64,000 nt of DNA from Goleter apudmare HA4340-LM2 (GCA_019359495.1 JAHHHF010000072.1:62001-126000), one strand, 5' to 3'; counted from the first letter of the stretch, positions 37,941 to 48,113 are shown. A program made the numbers and translations. The notes: generated by a model not told the origin, from the letters alone.

Positions 37941-38546
37941 ATGGAGCCAAAGGCTGAAATTCGTCGTTTATTAAATGTCATGCCTGCTTCTGGTCGCATG
38001 ACGGTTAAAATCACCAGTAAACCAGAACAGACTAGAGTAATTGATGCTTCCTTGCCATTACCTTGGAATCGGGAGCGACCAATATATATTAACTTCGATT
38101 TGTGGCAACGTCTGACCAAACCACAACGAGATTTATTGATGTTGCAGATGGTGAACTGGTTAACAGGGGTGAGGTGGTTTAAACCCGATATTTATCAAGG
38201 CGTGGTGCTAGCTGGGTTGTTCGGTGGCTTAGTAGAATTAACTCAAGCAGATGCAGTAGGTGTTGCAGTCGCTGGGGGATTAAGTGCGATCGCGGGATTT
38301 CGCATCTGGCGGACGAACAAATCCCAAGAAGCAGAGTTAAATGCTGATACAGCAGCCATTCGCGTAGCACAACGCCGGGGTTATTCTGAAGCCGAAGCTG
38401 CGGAATATTTGTTATCTGCAATTGAGACTGTGGGTAAGATTGAAGGCCGTACTGGTTTAAATTTTAACGAGTTGATTCGTTGTCAAAACCTCCGGGCGCT
38501 CGCTGGTTTGTCGCCTGTGGGTGTGCCAGATAGTTATAAAAAATAA
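37941..38546 (+). CDS. DUF3318 domain protein
   Basis: The 201-residue protein has an N-terminal MEPKAEIRRLLNVMPASGRM motif, then ITSKPEQTRVIDASLPLPWN, a membrane-associating hydrophobic stretch (about 90-125; VVLAGLFGGLVELTQADAVG) and a helical C-terminus. The pattern is that of DUF3318, which is restricted to cyanobacteria and plastid-related genomes; its function is unknown. The leader (37900-37940) is a CCCTATTCCCTGCCCCCTGC repeat. Confidence 0.88.
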   Translation: MEPKAEIRRLLNVMPASGRMTVKITSKPEQTRVIDASLPLPWNRERPIYINFDLWQRLTKPQRDLLMLQMVNWLTGVRWFKPDIYQGVVLAGLFGGLVELTQADAVGVAVAGGLSAIAGFRIWRTNKSQEAELNADTAAIRVAQRRGYSEAEAAEYLLSAIETVGKIEGRTGLNFNELIRCQNLRALAGLSPVGVPDSYKK

Positions 38547-38585
38547 TTCCTTCATAACCTAAGCACTAAAGTGCTTACTACAAAA

Positions 38586-39809
38586 CTATTTGACTTCAGT
38601 GACTCGCCAGCTGAGTTTCAAGTTCACCGAAAAATTCCAGACAGTTGCCACAGCGATCGCAATCAGGTTAGCAATGTAGCGGTTACGAATCAAGAAGTTA
38701 AATACTATATTTAATATCAGTACATTCAGTACCAACCCCGCCAGACAAATGATATTAAATTTTAAAAAGCGCTTGAGACGTTGACGCCATTCTTGTTGCT
38801 TCATCGAGACATCAGCAAAAGTCCAGGCGTCATTCCACAAAAAATTATTAAAAATGGCAATTTCCCCAGCAATGATTTTACTGCGTGTCAAGGGTAGAGC
38901 TAGAGTTGAATCATCACTGAGTAGATAAAGCATTGCCATATCCACAAATACCCCACTCAACCCTACCAACCCAAAGCGGAAGAAGCGACTAATGGGGAAT
39001 TTGCCCAGTAAGCCTGTAGTGAGGCGCAACCGCAGCAGGTGATGTATGTACTCTACATATTGCTTCCATGTCACCTTACTTTCGCCTTCTTTGCGTTCAC
39101 AAAACACATAACCCACTTCAGCGATTTCCCGCACCTTACCGCGGCCAATAACTTCCAAAAGGATTTTATATCCTACAGGATTGAGTGTCGCACCAGCGAT
39201 CGCTTGACGACGCACCATAAAATAACCACTCATGGGATCAGTAACTCTACCTAGTACCCCTGGTAAAATCACCAATCCTAAAACTTGAGCACCACGAGAC
39301 AAAAAACGCCGGACAACACTCCAACTACTAACCCCCCCTCCTTCTACGTGACGGCTACCTACTGCCAAATCTGCACCCTGCTGAACTGCCTTCAGTAATT
39401 GTCCCAATACCTCTGGTGGATGTTGCAAATCGCCATCAATCACCCCTAGGATGCTACCCCTTGCGGCCTGCCATCCTCTCACTACTGCTGACGATAACCC
39501 CCTCTCCTGCTGGCGTCGCATCACCCGCAAATGAGGGTATTTTGACATCAAGGATTGTGCTACTTCCCAAGTGCGGTCTGGACTATCATCATCTACCACA
39601 ATCAGTTCATACTCTCCAGGGATAGATTCATCAAGTAAGAGACTTAATATATAGACAATTTTCTCGATATTGTCACGTTCTTTGTAAGTTGGAATCACTA
39701 GAGAAAGTAAGATGGCTTGAGAATTTGCATCTACATCAGTAGAGGTAGCAGCAGCAATCTGTAATGGACCGGTAGGTACTGACAATAATGAATTAGGCTC
39801 TGAAAACAT
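38586..39809 (-). CDS. Glycosyltransferase (GT2, DPM1-like) fused to GtrA domain
   Basis: In this 407-residue protein the catalytic GT-A domain spans residues 30-260 with YELIVVDDDSPDRTWEVA and GVIDGDLQHPPE (DxD). It resembles dolichol-phosphate mannosyltransferases. The C-terminal 130 residues form four membrane helices of the GtrA family (FGLVGLSGVFVDMAMLYLLS, FNNFLWNDAWTF). Such fusions make polyprenyl-phosphate sugars and flip them across the membrane. The adjacent GT39-like gene would use that donor. Confidence 0.92.
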   Translation of the reverse strand: MFSEPNSLLSVPTGPLQIAAATSTDVDANSQAILLSLVIPTYKERDNIEKIVYILSLLLDESIPGEYELIVVDDDSPDRTWEVAQSLMSKYPHLRVMRRQQERGLSSAVVRGWQAARGSILGVIDGDLQHPPEVLGQLLKAVQQGADLAVGSRHVEGGGVSSWSVVRRFLSRGAQVLGLVILPGVLGRVTDPMSGYFMVRRQAIAGATLNPVGYKILLEVIGRGKVREIAEVGYVFCERKEGESKVTWKQYVEYIHHLLRLRLTTGLLGKFPISRFFRFGLVGLSGVFVDMAMLYLLSDDSTLALPLTRSKIIAGEIAIFNNFLWNDAWTFADVSMKQQEWRQRLKRFLKFNIICLAGLVLNVLILNIVFNFLIRNRYIANLIAIAVATVWNFSVNLKLSWRVTEVK

Positions 39810-39990
39810 AGGGGTTACAAAAAATATGTAATAAAGTTTTTTCGGGTGATTATACTATTAATAGCTAGCGGTATTTAAGAATGTTTTTTGTTATTTATAC
39901 TATAACATTATTGAATCAATCATAAGTTTTTTATGTGATATTCAATAGACTGCTTGTATTTTTTCCAAAATAACGGCTGCTGCTAGATGT

Positions 39991-41682
39991 CTAATTGATG
40001 GCAGAACGTTTGTAAAGTCTAATGGTAAATTTATCAAGAGCCATTGTTCCTGATAAATCTTGAGTTGCTGTTAGTTGGAATTGCGGTGATAATACTTGTG
40101 TAACATTTTCTCTTTCCCTTTCGACTTCTGCGGTAGTTTCTAAACTCGACCATAGAGGATCACTGCTGTCTAACCAAAGCAAACGAGGATATTTTGCTGC
40201 ATCATCTTGTAAGACTTTTTCTAAAGTAGTTGCTAAATTTGCGGGGTTTTCTGCTAGTAACATGACAGGGAATTGGGAAGGAATATAATAAGCTAAACGC
40301 ATCACATGACCCCAAGCTTTAGAATTCATCGCAATTAAGGTCGGCTGATTTACTTCTTGTGAGATTAAATCTGCAACTTTGTGAAAGACTGAGCGTTGCC
40401 GTAAACTAAAATCACCAATACTAATGGTGAGATATATAAGCAATAAACTAGATGCTACAGGTATACGCCATTGTCTAGCAAGTCCCTTTTCTATCCACAA
40501 TGTTAATAATAAAAAACAGCCGGGGAGAATAATAATCATAGTTCTGCCCCAGCCAAAACCGAGGGTAAATTTCTTAGTGACGATATCTACTAACAAGGCT
40601 AGAAATAAAGGCAAAATTCCTAATATTAAAGCCACACCTAGTTTTGTTTGCTCGCCTTGTTGCCAGAGGCTAATACTAGAGAGCAAAACGAATAAAATCA
40701 CCAAGCAACCAGCTAGAGTTATTGATACTGGTGATAGGCTCGTTACCCAGTCACCTAAAAGTAAGTTAGTACCTAAAGTTTGAGCTACATCTTGTAAATG
40801 GGTTAACCACGCAGCACCAACTTCTTTAACTGCACCAAATCGTTTTAAGTCAGCATTGCGGAGTTGCTTGAGAGTACCCCATAGCACCCAAGGAATAGTG
40901 AGTAAAACTCCGCTTCCCAAACGTAAGCCATGTTGCCACCAATGCTTGCGGTCAAGGTAAAGTACCAATACTCCTAAAGTCATTACCCAATAGGCAAACA
41001 AATAAAAGGTGAGCAAACCGGCTGCTACTGAACCAATTAATAAAACATTCCATAACAACTGACGGCGACGACTGTCGATAAGTTGAGTTTCTTGTTGATC
41101 AGTAAGATTTAGTAATGCCCATGCACTTAAAGTAGACCACAAAACTAAGGGCGCATACATCCGCAGATTCAAAGAGTGAAATAAATAAAACGGATTAACC
41201 CCTAGAAATGCTGCTAACAACAGTCCTGCACGATGTCCTAAAAAAACTCTACCCAAACCGTAAGCACTACTAATAGCCGCAATGCTAAATAATGTGTTGA
41301 GACTCCGCATTGCGGCTTCACTATTACCAAACAAACGCAGCCAGAAATGTTGACTAACAAAAAATAGCGGCGGATGGGGTTCCCCGCCTAAAAGACTGCG
41401 AATTAGCTGATTAAAAGTTGAGAATAAATCCCGTAAACCTGCTTCCACAGGTAAACTCAACAATGATGTATATTCTGCCAAGACTACTGGTGTATTTCCA
41501 GGTGCTTGATAGGCGCTTTTTTGTCCAGTAGATAGGAGTAAAGATAAAACCTCATCATACCAAAACTCTCGGCTACCTAAATTAATAATTCTCAGCAAAA
41601 TAGAGACAGCGATCGCACTCAGCAGTACATATTCTAAAGAAACCCGCCAGGATATTTTATTAATAACTAAGTCTCTAGACAT
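39991..41682 (-). CDS. GT39-like membrane glycosyltransferase
   Basis: The 563-residue protein has about 10-12 membrane segments. Near the N-terminus INLGSREFWYDEVLSLLLST gives the DE motif of the ArnT/PMT superfamily, and GEPHPPLFFVSQHFWLRLFG is typical of bacterial members. These GT-C enzymes use polyprenyl-phosphate sugars on the periplasmic side. It lies upstream of the GT2-GtrA gene on the same strand (about 180 bp), which may provide the donor. The acceptor is unknown. Confidence 0.88.
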   Translation of the reverse strand: MSRDLVINKISWRVSLEYVLLSAIAVSILLRIINLGSREFWYDEVLSLLLSTGQKSAYQAPGNTPVVLAEYTSLLSLPVEAGLRDLFSTFNQLIRSLLGGEPHPPLFFVSQHFWLRLFGNSEAAMRSLNTLFSIAAISSAYGLGRVFLGHRAGLLLAAFLGVNPFYLFHSLNLRMYAPLVLWSTLSAWALLNLTDQQETQLIDSRRRQLLWNVLLIGSVAAGLLTFYLFAYWVMTLGVLVLYLDRKHWWQHGLRLGSGVLLTIPWVLWGTLKQLRNADLKRFGAVKEVGAAWLTHLQDVAQTLGTNLLLGDWVTSLSPVSITLAGCLVILFVLLSSISLWQQGEQTKLGVALILGILPLFLALLVDIVTKKFTLGFGWGRTMIIILPGCFLLLTLWIEKGLARQWRIPVASSLLLIYLTISIGDFSLRQRSVFHKVADLISQEVNQPTLIAMNSKAWGHVMRLAYYIPSQFPVMLLAENPANLATTLEKVLQDDAAKYPRLLWLDSSDPLWSSLETTAEVERERENVTQVLSPQFQLTATQDLSGTMALDKFTIRLYKRSAIN

Positions 41683-41709
41683 AACAAAAAATGGTAGCTT
41701 ATAAATAAA

Positions 41710-43029
41710 TTAAGCAGATTTGGTTAATAAGTATTTTTGGCTTACCCAGTTATAAGAAAGTTCAAAAATACCGCCAATAACGCAAGTAATCATACTTACC
41801 AATACTAACTTTAGCCAGTAAAAAGAAATTAAATTGCCTATTACTAACCAAAGTCCTGTAAAAACGTTCATATGTGTCAGAAAAATACCATAAGAATAAT
41901 TTCCTAAAATATCTAGCCATTTTTTGATACTTGTTAGCATAGTCATCATTTGCAAAACAAGACCAAATTCTCCAAAACCGATGAGTGCATCTGCCGGAAT
42001 TCTCATGAATCCCCCTACTTCATAGGATGCCCAATGACAAGCTAAGCCTAACAACCATAACAAAATATGTAATCCTAACCAACGTCGTTTAATTAATAAA
42101 TTTGGCAATAATAGATAGAATTTATCAGAACCTTTATTATTAATTTCTTTATGGGTATTGAGTAGTGCGATCGCTAAAACTATACCCAATACAAATTCAA
42201 ATAAACGTGATGGAAATATAGCTCCTCGTAACAGAACATCAGTAGTCAAATTATCAAAAGATAAAGCTATAACTAATGCCCTGTATAATAACGAAATTAT
42301 CAAGGAGCCAAACAATACTTTAGACCATCCCCAACGTTTACCACACTGAATCAATAACGGAAAAATTAAGTAAAGCTGAATAGAAAGCCCTATATACCAC
42401 CAAGCACCATTGAGAAAAAAGTAGTATTTTGTTGTGAAATTTCGGAAAGTTGTCAGATTAGCAATTATCCCTAAACCGAATTCTAGCCCACCTTGAGCAA
42501 TGATTTCTCTGCCATAGGGAACCCAATCAGGTGCAACCAAGACCAAAATTAAAGCGCAGAGGTTAGCTAACCAATACAAAGGTAAAAGTCTTAATAATCT
42601 CCGTCGCCAAAAAGGTATTGCAGCAAAAGATTGCGGATTTTTTCCCGATGCTTGAAATTGTCGCCACCACGATGTACTTAATCCAAAACCACTAGCAATT
42701 AAGAAAATATGAACTCCTTGTTCTCCTATTAGGCAGAAAATAGACATGAACGCTTCCACAAGACTTTTAATGCCGTTACTCTGAGATAGCTCATATATTT
42801 GTGAAACTGATAGCCAACCTTTGCTATATCCCCAAAGATGATAGATCACAACTATGAATATTGCTATGCCCTTCATTGCAGGCAGCATTTGACTGATATG
42901 CTGATATTTTTCTGAAGTATTTATAGAATTCATTATTTTAATAAATATGCTTAATTTAAAATTACTTTTGCTCTTGAATGAGTAAATGTAATTTTTTAAA
43001 ATTTGAAGATTAGCTAAATATGCAGTCAA
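41710..43029 (-). CDS. Acyltransferase 3 family membrane protein
   Basis: The 439-residue protein has about 10-11 membrane helices. It shows LPAMKGIAIFIVVIYHLWGY (family start motif with His), GVHIFLIASGFGLSTSWWRQ, WRRRLLRLLPLYWLANLCAL and SYGIFLTHMNVF. Acyltransferase-3 proteins O-acylate surface glycans. It is 27 bp upstream of the GT39-like gene on the same strand, so a glycan-modifying operon of three genes is likely. The first 30 residues are polar; a later ATG (MNSINTSEKY) is also possible. Confidence 0.88.
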   Translation of the reverse strand: MTAYLANLQILKNYIYSFKSKSNFKLSIFIKIMNSINTSEKYQHISQMLPAMKGIAIFIVVIYHLWGYSKGWLSVSQIYELSQSNGIKSLVEAFMSIFCLIGEQGVHIFLIASGFGLSTSWWRQFQASGKNPQSFAAIPFWRRRLLRLLPLYWLANLCALILVLVAPDWVPYGREIIAQGGLEFGLGIIANLTTFRNFTTKYYFFLNGAWWYIGLSIQLYLIFPLLIQCGKRWGWSKVLFGSLIISLLYRALVIALSFDNLTTDVLLRGAIFPSRLFEFVLGIVLAIALLNTHKEINNKGSDKFYLLLPNLLIKRRWLGLHILLWLLGLACHWASYEVGGFMRIPADALIGFGEFGLVLQMMTMLTSIKKWLDILGNYSYGIFLTHMNVFTGLWLVIGNLISFYWLKLVLVSMITCVIGGIFELSYNWVSQKYLLTKSA

Positions 43030-43317
43030 TCTGCCCAGCTTAAACCCAGTAAACTAATCTCAACCATGTTGAATATACGTATTTTATTACCGAGATTTTT
43101 GATGGATTAACAGAAAATATTCGTATTACTGAAAAATTTCAAACTTCTTCAAGCAGTCAGAGAACTGAAAATAATAATTGGTACAAATCCAATCCAGATC
43201 ACAACCTAACTAGTGATGCAACAAGTTCATTACCTTTAAGCACTATTTTTTCGATGCTGGTTAAGGTTTCCTGCCAAAATAAAAAAGTAGAAGTAACTAA
43301 GCTGTAATTAATAACCT

Positions 43318-44460
43318 GTGAAGCTTAAAACTGTTAATGCTATCCTCGAACATGCCCTAATGGGTTGCGATATATCTCCCGCAGAGGGAGTAGTATTGTT
43401 AAAGCAAACGGATCAAGAAGCGATCGCTGCTATACGTACTACAGCAGATCGACTCCGCAATCGCCAGGTGGGTGATACAGTTACCTATGTCATTAACCGC
43501 AATATCAACTTTACCAATATCTGTGAGCAGCACTGTAGTTTTTGTGCTTTCCGTCGGGATGACGGCGACACAGGTGCTTACTGGTTAGATTGGGCGCAAA
43601 TTCTAGAAAAAGCTACAGATGGTGTGCAACGGGGTGCAACAGAAATCTGTATGCAGGGAGGATTGAACCCCCAAGCACAAATCAACGGTAAAACTTTGCC
43701 CTATTACCTGAAGCTGGTAGCAACCATCAAGGAAGAATTTCCCCAGTTGCACTTACATGCGTTCTCTCCCCAGGAAGTACAATTTATTGCCAGAATTGAC
43801 GGGCTTGAGTATGCTGATGTGATTATGGCGTTGCGAGATGCTGGTGTTGGTTCCATGCCAGGAACAGCAGCAGAGGTGTTAGACGATACAGTGCGGCGGG
43901 TACTTTGTCCAGAAAAGATTGACACAGCCACTTGGCTAGAAATTGTCAGCACAGCCCATCAATTAGGTCTACACACCACCAGTACAATGCTATCGGGACA
44001 TATTGAAACACCAGAACAGCAAATAGCGCATTTAGAAAAATTGCGATCGCTACAAAAAACTGCCATCCATCAGGGATACCCCGCCCAAATTACTGAGTTT
44101 ATTTTATTACCCTTTGTCGGACAAGAAGCCCCCAAACCTTTGCGTCGGCGTGTAGGAAGAGATCAGCCAGTTTTAACTGATGCATTGTTACTGAGTGCTG
44201 TCGCCCGAATTTTCTTAGGTAATTGGATACCCAACCATCAGCCGAGTTGGGTAAAACTGGGGCTGGAGTGTGCAACGGAAGCTTTAGTTTGGGGTTGCAA
44301 CGACATTGGTGGCACCTTAATGGAAGAACACATCACCACAATGGCTGGTGCTGTAGGTGGTACTTGCATGGAAGTTGAAACCTTACAAACAGCGATCGCT
44401 TCTTTAGGACGACCTTACCAGCAAAGAGATACTCTATATCAGGTGATGGCGGAGAAATAG
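43318..44460 (+). CDS. cofH: FO synthase subunit 2 (CofH), radical SAM
   Basis: The 380-residue protein starts with GTG. The radical SAM motif CEQHCSFC (CxxxCxxC, about residue 69) lies in the CofH-type context [37 protein letters not shown] near the C-terminus is also diagnostic. CofH joins 5-amino-6-ribitylaminouracil and tyrosine; with CofG it makes FO (8-HDF), the antenna of cyanobacterial photolyases and precursor of F420. cofG is not in the window, so the subunits are encoded apart. Confidence 0.93.
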   Translation: MKLKTVNAILEHALMGCDISPAEGVVLLKQTDQEAIAAIRTTADRLRNRQVGDTVTYVINRNINFTNICEQHCSFCAFRRDDGDTGAYWLDWAQILEKATDGVQRGATEICMQGGLNPQAQINGKTLPYYLKLVATIKEEFPQLHLHAFSPQEVQFIARIDGLEYADVIMALRDAGVGSMPGTAAEVLDDTVRRVLCPEKIDTATWLEIVSTAHQLGLHTTSTMLSGHIETPEQQIAHLEKLRSLQKTAIHQGYPAQITEFILLPFVGQEAPKPLRRRVGRDQPVLTDALLLSAVARIFLGNWIPNHQPSWVKLGLECATEALVWGCNDIGGTLMEEHITTMAGAVGGTCMEVETLQTAIASLGRPYQQRDTLYQVMAEK

Positions 44461-44599
44461 CAAACGACCAATAACCAATGACAAATGACGACCCCAGCCA
44501 GTAAACTTTCCATACACCGTACTACCACTCAATTGATCCCCAAGATACCAATCCAAGATAGGATGGACGTTGATTTATGCGTTATTTCACTGAATGCTT

Positions 44600-44995
44600 A
44601 TGAAAAGCTATTGGTCGCGTCTGCTTGCTCTAGTATTAGTTGTAGCCATTGGCTTAATGGGTTGTTCTAGTCCCGATAGTTTAACAGGCGATTATCGCCA
44701 AGACACCTTAGCGGTAGTCACAGTTTTGAGAAATGCTCTAGATGTATCACAAGATTCACCAGATAAAGCCGCAGTTCAAGCAGAAGCGCGTCAGAAAATA
44801 AATGACTTTTCAGCTCGTTATCAGCGAGTTAATTCTGTTTCTACTCTCAGCTCGTTTACCACCATGCGAACAGCCCTCAACTCCCTAGCTGGACACTATA
44901 GTTCGTATCCCAATCGTCCAGTACCCCAAAAGCTGAAAAATCGCTTAGAACAAGAGTTGAATCAAGTAGAGTCAGCACTGAGGCGTGGTGCTTAA
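44600..44995 (+). CDS. psb27: Photosystem II lipoprotein Psb27
   Basis: From ATG at 44600 (an alternative ATG lies 6 bp upstream) the protein is 131 residues. A signal peptide ends in the lipobox LMGC, followed by LTGDYRQDTLAVVTVLRNAL, INDFSARYQR, SFTTMRTALNSLAGHYSSYP and NRLEQELNQVESALRR. This four-helix fold and motif set is Psb27, which binds CP43 in PSII assembly intermediates on the lumenal side and keeps the Mn cluster from premature assembly. It is monocistronic, with a strong terminator. Confidence 0.95.
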   Translation: MKSYWSRLLALVLVVAIGLMGCSSPDSLTGDYRQDTLAVVTVLRNALDVSQDSPDKAAVQAEARQKINDFSARYQRVNSVSTLSSFTTMRTALNSLAGHYSSYPNRPVPQKLKNRLEQELNQVESALRRGA

Positions 44996-45014
44996 CTATC
45001 CGCTACCCTATATT

Positions 45015-45051
45015 CAAGAGTCAAATTTTCAGAGTATAATTTTGACTCTTG
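45015..45051 (+). terminator. Rho-independent terminator of psb27
   Basis: CAAGAGTCAAA (45015-45025) and TTTGACTCTTG (45041-45051) form a perfect 11-bp stem starting 19 bp after the stop, followed by ATTTTT. Confidence 0.8.
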
Positions 45052-45400
45052 ATTTTTAGGTCAAGTCTGGTTGGGAAGTTTGGGATTGTGAATTTTGATT
45101 TAAATAAATTGTCGTTGACACCATAGTATTGTCAATCAGTGATTAAGTATCTTGGCTTTTCTGGTAAAGCAACTACATAAAAAATGTGGCAACAGAAACA
45201 GGGGTTAAGAAGTCTTGTATAACTAGGCTTCAAAGCCCCTATTTTTGACTTATAGAATTCTATACACATCATTCTTAGCGATCGCTCTAGGGGTGATCGG
45301 TAAAAAAGGTACTGGGTATTAGGTATTGGGTACTGGGTATTGGGAAAACTATTTCTCAGTCCCCATACCTATGCCCCATTCTCCATTACACGTTTCACAT
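45052..45400. other. Intergenic region with tandem GGTATTGGGTACTGG repeat
   Basis: About 350 bp before the GH10-like gene. From about 45308 the DNA is a degenerate tandem repeat (TACTGGGTATT units), followed by a CCCCATACCTATGCCCCATT string that partly mirrors it. It is non-coding, although an open frame from 45326 enters the next gene. Confidence 0.5.
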
Positions 45401-46897
45401 ATGTCCAACTGTCCATTGAAGGCTGCAAAAGCAATATTATTTTGGCGGAGTCTGTTTGTTGCTGTTTTCAGCAGTAGTATGCTGATTCCCAACTTTGGGA
45501 CCCAACCAGCAGGGGCGCAAGCAACAGGATATTGTCATTTATCACCAGCAGAGGCCAAAGCCAAAGAAAACCTACGTTTGTCGGCACTCAAAGGCAATCA
45601 AGATGCCCAGAAACGCTACCAGCAGTTGATCAAACAACATGCACAAGAATTAAAGGATTGTCGGCGTCGCACCTGGCCGCAAAACCAAGCCATTTGGTTA
45701 CGTTTGTATCCCTGCGACATCAAGCCAGGGGTAATTGACCAGATTATGGATCGGATGGTCAACCGTGGCTATAACCAAATTTACTTAGAAGCATTTTACG
45801 ACGGGAAAGTACTATTACCAGCCGCCGCTAACCCTACAGTTTGGCCTTCCGTGATTCAGACTCCAGGGGCACAGAAAGCTGATTTATTAGCCACAGCAAT
45901 TCAAAAAGGGCGACAACGGGGTCTAAAGGTCTATGCGTGGATGTTTACCTTGCATTTCGGCTATAACTATGCAAAACGTGGAGATAGAGAAGCAGCGATC
46001 GCCCGTAATGGTAAAGGTCAAACCAGCCTGTATGTTGTAAATGAAAGTGCTCAAGTATATATTGATCCCTACAACGAGCAAGCCAAGCGCGACTACTACC
46101 AAATGGTACAGGAGGTACTGCGTCGTCGTCCTGATGGACTGTTATTTGACTATGTGCGGTATCCACGACAAACTGGCGGTGATTCCATCGCTACCAAGGT
46201 TGCAGATTTGTGGCTATTTAGTGAAGCCACCCAAATCGCTCTATTTAAAAGGGCACTGAATAATAAAGGCCTGGATTTAATTCGCCGCTTTTTGAGCAAG
46301 GGATATGTAACCACAAGTGATATCGCCGAAGTCGATCAACTGTATCCTCAAGAAGGGGCGCCAATGTGGCAAGGTCGGATACCACCAGCCCAAAAGTCGC
46401 TCCTGCCCCCAAGTAACAGACAACCAATTTTACAATTGGAGTTGTGGCAACTTGCTGTTGCCCATGCCATGCAAGGTGTGGTTGATTTTGTCAATTTAGC
46501 TAGCCACCCAGCCAAGCAACAAGGAATTACCTCAGGAGTGGTGTTTTTCCCAGAAGGCAACCAAAATTTGGGACAAGGCTATGATTCTCGCTTGCAACCT
46601 TGGGATAGATTCCCCGCTTCCCTGGAGTGGCATCCCATGTCTTATGCCACTTGCGGTGATGTCAGTTGTATTCTGGCCCAAGTGCAAAGGGTTGTGAGCA
46701 TAGCCAAACCAGAAACTGAGATTATTCCGGCCTTAGCGGGTAAATGGGGAGGAGCAATGAGTAATCGTCCTTCCCTAGAAGCACAAATGCAGGGACTCCG
46801 CCAACTGGCTCCTCGAATCAAGGGGGTGAGCCATTTTGCTTATTCTTGGCAATATCCTGAGCATGATAGCGATCGCAAATTTTGTCGTACCAGGTAA
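45401..46897 (+). CDS. Secreted GH10-like (GHL10) glycosyl hydrolase family protein
   Basis: Starting from ATG at 45401 (MSNCPLKAAKAILFWRSLFV) the protein is 498 residues with a signal peptide ending near PAGAQA. An upstream in-frame start at 45326 would add residues encoded by an intergenic repeat, so I reject it. The catalytic-type barrel (about residues 90-480) shows IYLEAFYDGKVLLPAA, GLKVYAWMFTLHFGYNYAKR and RRPDGLLFDYVRYPRQ. These resemble the glycosyl-hydrolase-like 10 family; the acidic residue in FDYVRYP is typical. Substrate unknown, probably envelope polysaccharide. Confidence 0.85.
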   Translation: MSNCPLKAAKAILFWRSLFVAVFSSSMLIPNFGTQPAGAQATGYCHLSPAEAKAKENLRLSALKGNQDAQKRYQQLIKQHAQELKDCRRRTWPQNQAIWLRLYPCDIKPGVIDQIMDRMVNRGYNQIYLEAFYDGKVLLPAAANPTVWPSVIQTPGAQKADLLATAIQKGRQRGLKVYAWMFTLHFGYNYAKRGDREAAIARNGKGQTSLYVVNESAQVYIDPYNEQAKRDYYQMVQEVLRRRPDGLLFDYVRYPRQTGGDSIATKVADLWLFSEATQIALFKRALNNKGLDLIRRFLSKGYVTTSDIAEVDQLYPQEGAPMWQGRIPPAQKSLLPPSNRQPILQLELWQLAVAHAMQGVVDFVNLASHPAKQQGITSGVVFFPEGNQNLGQGYDSRLQPWDRFPASLEWHPMSYATCGDVSCILAQVQRVVSIAKPETEIIPALAGKWGGAMSNRPSLEAQMQGLRQLAPRIKGVSHFAYSWQYPEHDSDRKFCRTR

Positions 46898-46922
46898 TCA
46901 GAAAGGGACAGGGAACTATAAA

Positions 46923-48113
46923 CTACCCCACCTCATAGGAGGATGGGGTTTTCAGCAGCCCTAGAACATGGTCACTCAGAGAGCAAGCCAGTTCTGAACC
47001 TCCAGGCTGGTTTATATTCAGCCCGATTGCTTCAATATTTTTTGCACCGTTGTAGTCGGCATCTCCCTTCCATCCACAATGACCACAAGCAAATCGCTTC
47101 CCATTTCGGTAAGACTGTCCTCTTACAGGGTGGATATGGTTGCACTTGTGGCAAGTTTGGCTGGTGTAGGCAGGATTCACCAAAATCAGAGGGATGCTTG
47201 CCGCAATTGCCTTGTAGATTAAGAACTGACGCAACTGAAAGAACGCCCAACTATTGGACAATCTACGCTCTGTCTTGCTGCGAGGGAGTTCATTATTGCG
47301 TTCCCTGATTCCGGTTAAATCCTCTAACGCAATAGCTCGGTTAGTGGTTTTCGCCAACTGAACAAGATGCTTAGATACAACGTGATTGGTATGGGACTGA
47401 AACCGTCTTTCCTTGCCTGACAACCGTTGCAAGAGTCTACGCGCTCTACGTCGCGTCGATCTTGTGCCTTTCGAGGCTTTTTTCTGAATAGACTGTCTCA
47501 CCTGTGCGTACTTGTTTCTGACCTCCGTGATTTGTTTGCCACTAAAACTCTCACCATCTGACGTGGCGGCAATGTCAGTTCTACCCAGATCAACGCCTAA
47601 AACCTTGTTCACCTTTTCGGGTGCATCAGGATTAGTCTCGATCTGGATATTTAGGGTATAGCGTCCATCCCGGTGCAAGACAAACACAGCACCCTTGATC
47701 TTGCCTTTACTCAGCTTGCCTGTGTGATAGTTACTCAGCCCTAACGCAAACTTTTCTCGCCCACCTAGTAGCGTCAAGCTGGCAATATTTCCCTTCAGAC
47801 TAAGGGTGCGAATATCGTAAGTGACGGATGTGGGCGCGAAACTTTCAAGCAAATCACCCTTAGATTTAGCCGTTTTTCGATTGCTGCAAACTCTACGAAT
47901 TGCATGAATCGCTAGCTGTGAGGGCAATCCAAACCTAGCCCGCACATCCTGATAGATCAAAGACTGCATTGCAATCTCATTTGTCAGTTTTTCGGGCACT
48001 TCCTGATTTACATAGCTGCAAGCATCAGAGAAAGTCCGGAACGTCTCTTGCACTTTGACAAGCTGTTCAGGCTTCACATTAATCTTGCAAACTAAGGTCA
48101 GGAGTTGTTTCAC
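46923..48113 (-). CDS. tnpB: TnpB, IS605-family RNA-guided nuclease
   Basis: The 396-residue protein has full family length. The split RuvC site is complete: GVDLGRTDIAA (Asp175), IALEDLTGIRER (Glu264) and DADYNGAKNIEA (Asp351/353). The zinc finger CHKC (321/324) and CGHC (343/346) is present. No frameshift or stop is seen, so the nuclease is probably active. TnpB proteins use an omega-RNA from the element's right end to cut target DNA and favour retention of the element. Start at 48113 (MKQLLTLVCKINVK) fits the family. Confidence 0.93.
   Translation of the reverse strand: MKQLLTLVCKINVKPEQLVKVQETFRTFSDACSYVNQEVPEKLTNEIAMQSLIYQDVRARFGLPSQLAIHAIRRVCSNRKTAKSKGDLLESFAPTSVTYDIRTLSLKGNIASLTLLGGREKFALGLSNYHTGKLSKGKIKGAVFVLHRDGRYTLNIQIETNPDAPEKVNKVLGVDLGRTDIAATSDGESFSGKQITEVRNKYAQVRQSIQKKASKGTRSTRRRARRLLQRLSGKERRFQSHTNHVVSKHLVQLAKTTNRAIALEDLTGIRERNNELPRSKTERRLSNSWAFFQLRQFLIYKAIAASIPLILVNPAYTSQTCHKCNHIHPVRGQSYRNGKRFACGHCGWKGDADYNGAKNIEAIGLNINQPGGSELACSLSDHVLGLLKTPSSYEVG
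46925..46949 (-). repeat. Right-end hairpin of the TnpB element
   Basis: On the plus strand ACCCCACCTC-ATAG-GAGG-A-TGGGGT folds into a 10-bp stem with one bulged base. The tnpB stop codon overlaps its outer edge. Its core matches the left-end hairpin in sequence and orientation. Confidence 0.75.

Noticed and set aside
44485-44670. 61-codon plus-strand frame before psb27
   Set aside because: It overlaps the Psb27 signal peptide in another frame, and its start lies in a heptad repeat.
45326-45400. Upstream start of the GH10-like gene
   Set aside because: These 25 codons read through an intergenic repeat; ATG 45401 gives a normal signal peptide.
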